From contig JAEPQE010000002.1 of assembly GCA_017640665.1 (NCBI GenBank), positions 930,001 through 994,000 of the forward strand: a stretch of 64,000 bases of DNA, in the 5' to 3' direction. This stretch comes from Balneolaceae bacterium. Lineage in GTDB: Bacteria; Bacteroidota; Rhodothermia; Balneolales; Balneolaceae. The number at the start of each line of letters is the position of its first letter. The first letter of the stretch is position 1. Of this stretch, positions 61,563 to 64,000 are shown in pieces. Below the pieces are notes generated by a model. That model saw only the letters and a program-made list of their open reading frames with translations, ran no database searches and was not told the DNA's origin. Position numbers and translations under genes: made by a program.

Positions 61563-62660
61563 TTAATCGGATTTGACGGATTTCTTTGTACTCTCCTTAA
61601 ACCGGGTGGGGGTAACTCCGGTAAATTTTTTAAAAGCAGTATTAAAAGAAGTCTTATTATTGAAGCCGGCCTCACGGGCAATTCCACTTATACTTAACTC
61701 TTCACTTTTATCTAAAATTAAGTTCTTGGCTTCTTCTATCCGAAACTCGTTAATGAAGTCAGAGAACTTTTTACCTATTTCTTTATTCAGAACCTGTGAG
61801 AGATTATGCTTAGATGTGTTAACAGACTCAGCCAGTTTTTCTAAGTTTAAATCTCTATTCAGGTAAAGCTTTTCAATATTCATTTTTTTAAGAAGATCAC
61901 TGGAAATGCTTTTCATTTCCCCGGAACTCAAAGTCGAGTTCTGGTACTTTTGGGAAGCTAGTTTCTTTTCTTTCTCTAATTCATTCCTATATCCCAAATA
62001 GCCTATTGTATAAATAAACACCGTCATAGCTATTGAAATAGCATAATCATATTCCCTCAGATATCCTGCAGTAAATATCATTATATAATAGGAAGTGTAG
62101 GCGATAACAAAGCCAGCAAATAAATAGAGTACAAATCGAAGTGCCCTCTTCTCCATCAACTTATTCTCAGAAATCAATCTCCAGCTCATTACCAAGTAAC
62201 AGATCATTGATAAAGCCTGCAGCCATGGCTTTGCAATAAAGAAATATCGAAGTCCGCCTGTTCTAGTAAAGCCCGTTATTGATAATTGAATTTTTTCTTC
62301 ACTACCAAGAACGTAATAAGGCAGTACGATCATCAATAACAGAATAAAAGGAAGTAGGTGAACCCAGTTCCGGAATGATTTAATGCTAATTGATTCAATC
62401 TGGGAACGTGAATAGTAATAAATCAAAGGACCGAACAAGAAAAAATATGGATCGCTAATTCTGTTGAGATGAGGGAACACATATCTGTAACCCGTCCAGA
62501 AAAAAACATACTCTATCAGAGTTATCGAAAAAAGAAGACTAATTATCCCTAGAATTATTTTCGCCTGATTCTTACTGGCCAGCAGCACTACTGCCAGAAA
62601 TACCCCTTGTGCAGAAGCTAATAAAAAAAGTGACGTCCATGTATCAAAAGAGTATCCCAT
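61563..62660 (-). CDS. AraC-family regulator with membrane-sensor N terminus
   Basis: A 365-residue protein with six or seven TM segments in residues about 5-220 (sensor half). A C-terminal AraC DNA-binding domain occupies about 260-362: LNLEKLAESVNTSKHNLSQVLNKE and ISGIAREAGFNNKTSFNTAFKKFTGVTPTRF are the two helix-turn-helix units. The membrane sensor plus cytosolic HTH suggests direct transmembrane control of transcription. The adjacent DUF1579-like gene, 73 bp away and on the same strand, could be its target. Confidence 0.9.
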   Translation of the reverse strand: MGYSFDTWTSLFLLASAQGVFLAVVLLASKNQAKIILGIISLLFSITLIEYVFFWTGYRYVFPHLNRISDPYFFLFGPLIYYYSRSQIESISIKSFRNWVHLLPFILLLMIVLPYYVLGSEEKIQLSITGFTRTGGLRYFFIAKPWLQALSMICYLVMSWRLISENKLMEKRALRFVLYLFAGFVIAYTSYYIMIFTAGYLREYDYAISIAMTVFIYTIGYLGYRNELEKEKKLASQKYQNSTLSSGEMKSISSDLLKKMNIEKLYLNRDLNLEKLAESVNTSKHNLSQVLNKEIGKKFSDFINEFRIEEAKNLILDKSEELSISGIAREAGFNNKTSFNTAFKKFTGVTPTRFKESTKKSVKSD

Positions 62661-62718
62661 GAATTGATATTCCGAAAAGATTATTACTGTGTTAATCTAA
62701 AGTTTTATTTGAAATCTC

Positions 62719-62749
62719 TTTTATTTAAATAGGTATTCCCTTATCTTTG
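62719..62749 (+). promoter_or_regulatory. promoter candidate for rplU-rpmA
   Basis: TTTT (62719-62722), 19 bases, then TATCTTTG (62742-62749) matches the TAnnTTTG box of Bacteroidota promoters, with a weak upstream element. It lies 44 bp upstream of the L21 start. Confidence 0.4.
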
Positions 62750-62793
62750 AAAGCTCTGATAAAATCGCAAAAAGAAAGAAATTTAAAAATATT

Positions 62794-63285
62794 ATGTACG
62801 CGATCGTAGAAATTGGCGGACATCAATACAAAGTAGCAGAAAAAGATGTTTTGTTTGTAGATAAGCAAAACATTGAGGGCGACAGCCTGTCTTTTGATAG
62901 AGTGCTTCTTGTAAAAGATGAAAGTGGCGTAAAAGTAGGAACTCCTGTTGTTGAAGGTGCTGAAGTATCAGCTACCCTTCTGGACACTGTTAAATCTGAT
63001 AAAGTTCTTGTATTCAAAAAGAAGCGCCGAAAAGGATATCAAAAATTAAATGGCCACAGACAAGTAATGTCTCAGATTCAAATTGAGGGAATTACACTAG
63101 GTGGCAAAAAGAAAAAAGCAGCTCCTAAAAAAGCTGAAGCCAAAACTGAAGAAGCGGCTCCTAAAGCAGCAACTTCCGATTTAAGTTCTCATACTGTTGC
63201 TGAACTTAAAGAAATGGCTAAAGAACAAGGAATTACCGGCTATTCAAGTATGAAGAAAGCCGAATTAATAGAAGCGCTAAGCTAA
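62794..63285 (+). CDS. rplU: 50S ribosomal protein L21 with SAP/Rho-N-like C-terminal extension
   Basis: A 163-residue protein. Residues 1-103 are standard L21 (MYAIVEIGGHQYKVAEKD; KKRRKGYQKLNGHRQ). After a Lys/Ala linker (about 104-127), residues about 128-163 read SHTVAELKEMAKEQGITGYS and end with KKAELIEAL. This is the helix-extended-loop-helix of SAP/Rho-N nucleic-acid-binding domains. Typical L21 is about 100-105 residues. It would place an extra RNA-binding element on the large subunit. Confidence 0.95.
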   Translation: MYAIVEIGGHQYKVAEKDVLFVDKQNIEGDSLSFDRVLLVKDESGVKVGTPVVEGAEVSATLLDTVKSDKVLVFKKKRRKGYQKLNGHRQVMSQIQIEGITLGGKKKKAAPKKAEAKTEEAAPKAATSDLSSHTVAELKEMAKEQGITGYSSMKKAELIEALS

Positions 63286-63301
63286 AATTAAGGTATAATC
63301 A

Positions 63302-63559
63302 ATGGCACATAAGAAAGGTCAGGGTTCAACAAGAAACGGTCGTGATTCAGAAAGTAAACGACTCGGTGTAAAAAGATTTGGCGGTGAATTTGTTCGCGCT
63401 GGCGGGATTATTGTCCGCCAGAGAGGAACTAAGTTTCACCCGGGTAACAACGTGAAAAGAGGTGGAGATGATACCCTGTTCTCTACTGCTGAAGGCCACG
63501 TTTCATTCACTACTACTACTGGTGGTAGAAAGTTTGTTAATGTAGACCCTGCAAACTAA
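63302..63559 (+). CDS. rpmA: 50S ribosomal protein L27
   Basis: An 85-residue protein beginning [19 protein letters not shown] and containing [15 protein letters not shown], standard for L27. The N-terminal tail reaches the peptidyl-transferase centre. It has the short MAHKKG start without the cleaved leader seen in Firmicutes. It follows L21 by 16 bp, in the usual rplU-rpmA order. Confidence 0.96.
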   Translation: MAHKKGQGSTRNGRDSESKRLGVKRFGGEFVRAGGIIVRQRGTKFHPGNNVKRGGDDTLFSTAEGHVSFTTTTGGRKFVNVDPAN

Positions 63560-63576
63560 GATTTTATCATCTTTCT

Positions 63577-63614
63577 AAAAGCCCTGTACATCTATGTTGT
63601 GCAGGGCTTTTTTT
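63577..63614 (+). terminator. Rho-independent terminator after rpmA
   Basis: AAAGCCCTG(TACA) at 63578-63590 pairs with (TGTG)CAGGGCTTT at 63597-63610 and is followed by a run of T to about 63614. It closes the rplU-rpmA unit. Confidence 0.92.
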
Positions 63615-63627
63615 ATATCTTCGAGCT

Positions 63628-64000
63628 ATGAAGAACCCTACTATCCCCGGACTTAATATTCCAGTACATACCATATTCTGTATTGGTAAAAACTACGAAA
63701 AGCATGCAAGAGAATTAGGAAGTGAACCTCCCTCTTCCCCTCTCGTTTTTCTTAAACCAACAACTACAATTTGTTTTAATGGAGATGTGATCGACCTTCC
63801 TGAACATAGCCGGGATGTGCACCACGAAGTTGAATTGGTACTCGCAATAGGAAAAACCGGAAAGAATATCCCGTTGGAAAGAGCATTGGAATATGTATCA
63901 GGATATGGAATAGGAATAGATTTCACAGCCCGTGATTTACAACAAAAAGCTAAAGAAAAAGGTCATCCATGGACTATTTCTAAAGGGTTCGACAAATTCG
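63628..64000 (+). CDS. fumarylacetoacetate hydrolase family protein, 5' part
   Basis: The frame opens with ATG at 63628 and runs off the window (124 residues visible). It shows IGKNYEKHARELG, PLVFLKPTTTI and HHEVELVLAIG with the metal-binding Glu pair, then GYGIGIDFTARDLQ. These match FAHD1/YcgM-like fumarylpyruvate hydrolases and oxaloacetate decarboxylases. Only the N-terminal half is present. Confidence 0.88.
   Translation, partial: MKNPTIPGLNIPVHTIFCIGKNYEKHARELGSEPPSSPLVFLKPTTTICFNGDVIDLPEHSRDVHHEVELVLAIGKTGKNIPLERALEYVSGYGIGIDFTARDLQQKAKEKGHPWTISKGFDKF

Noticed and set aside
1-64000. CRISPR array, prophage, transposase, restriction or toxin-antitoxin system
   Set aside because: No regularly spaced repeats, integrase, transposase, capsid or defence-type gene was seen on reading through the window.

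Overview
The window looks like the chromosome of an AT-rich, Gram-negative bacterium of the Bacteroidota/Balneolota/Rhodothermota group; a Balneola- or Gracilimonas-like organism is my best guess. The signs are a PorD (DUF4835) homologue, a PorV/PorQ-like barrel, BatA-type and DUF4175 proteins, very large SLBB export proteins, a Bacteroidota exosortase, and a few TAnnTTTG-type promoter boxes. No tRNA, rRNA, CRISPR array, insertion sequence or phage gene was seen.

Layout. (1) 1-5290: the 3' end of a DUF4175 coiled-coil protein, a HAD phosphatase, a BatA/B-like VWA protein and a MOFRL glycerate kinase. (2) 5287-8815: a small membrane protein and an exosortase, divergent from a large Wza-like SLBB protein. 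(3) 8820-35613: a roughly 27 kb, almost gap-free minus-strand exopolysaccharide locus. In transcription order it holds Wzz; rmlB and rmlA; a CitE/MaoC/CitE acyl-CoA module; a NeuD/PglD-like acyltransferase; a WecE-like aminotransferase; Wzx; a glycosyltransferase; Wzy; a second glycosyltransferase; a ten-gene CMP-sugar module with unusual composition; WecA; and a UDP-GlcNAc(3NAc)A set (WbpA, Ugd, WlbA, WlbB, WlbE). (4) 35687-41128: sulfate uptake and PAPS synthesis (SLC13 permease, CysQ, CysD, CysNC). (5) 41215-43941: a second giant SLBB protein. (6) 44095-47927: a HhH/beta-barrel protein, a PorV-like barrel and PorD. (7) 48036-54716: a plus-strand EtfB-EtfA-FixC-FixX, acyl-CoA dehydrogenase and glutaryl-CoA dehydrogenase run. 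(8) 54783-64000: mixed housekeeping genes (haem-binding protein, uracil-DNA glycosylase, hydrolases, HEAT-cyclophilin, LexA, an AraC sensor-regulator, L21-L27, partial FAH).

How it works together. The locus encodes a Wzx/Wzy-type, undecaprenyl-linked heteropolysaccharide. At least three activated sugars are predicted: a UDP-N-acetylated uronic acid, a dTDP-4-amino-4,6-dideoxyhexose, and an unidentified CMP-linked acidic sugar or cyclitol. PAPS synthesis lies between the two export/length-control genes and suggests that the polymer is sulfated. The exosortase suggests protein sorting coupled to this envelope.

Most promising for novelty are the CMP-sugar module (15473-23555), which has a dehydroquinate-synthase-like cyclase and a pyruvate aldolase but no NeuB or KdsA, and the CitE/MaoC/CitE acyl-CoA module (30363-32509) inside the dTDP-aminosugar genes. 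Also notable are four intergenic hairpins of similar design but unrelated sequence, three of them in consecutive spacers of the ETF operon, and an L21 protein fused to a SAP/Rho-N-like tail.
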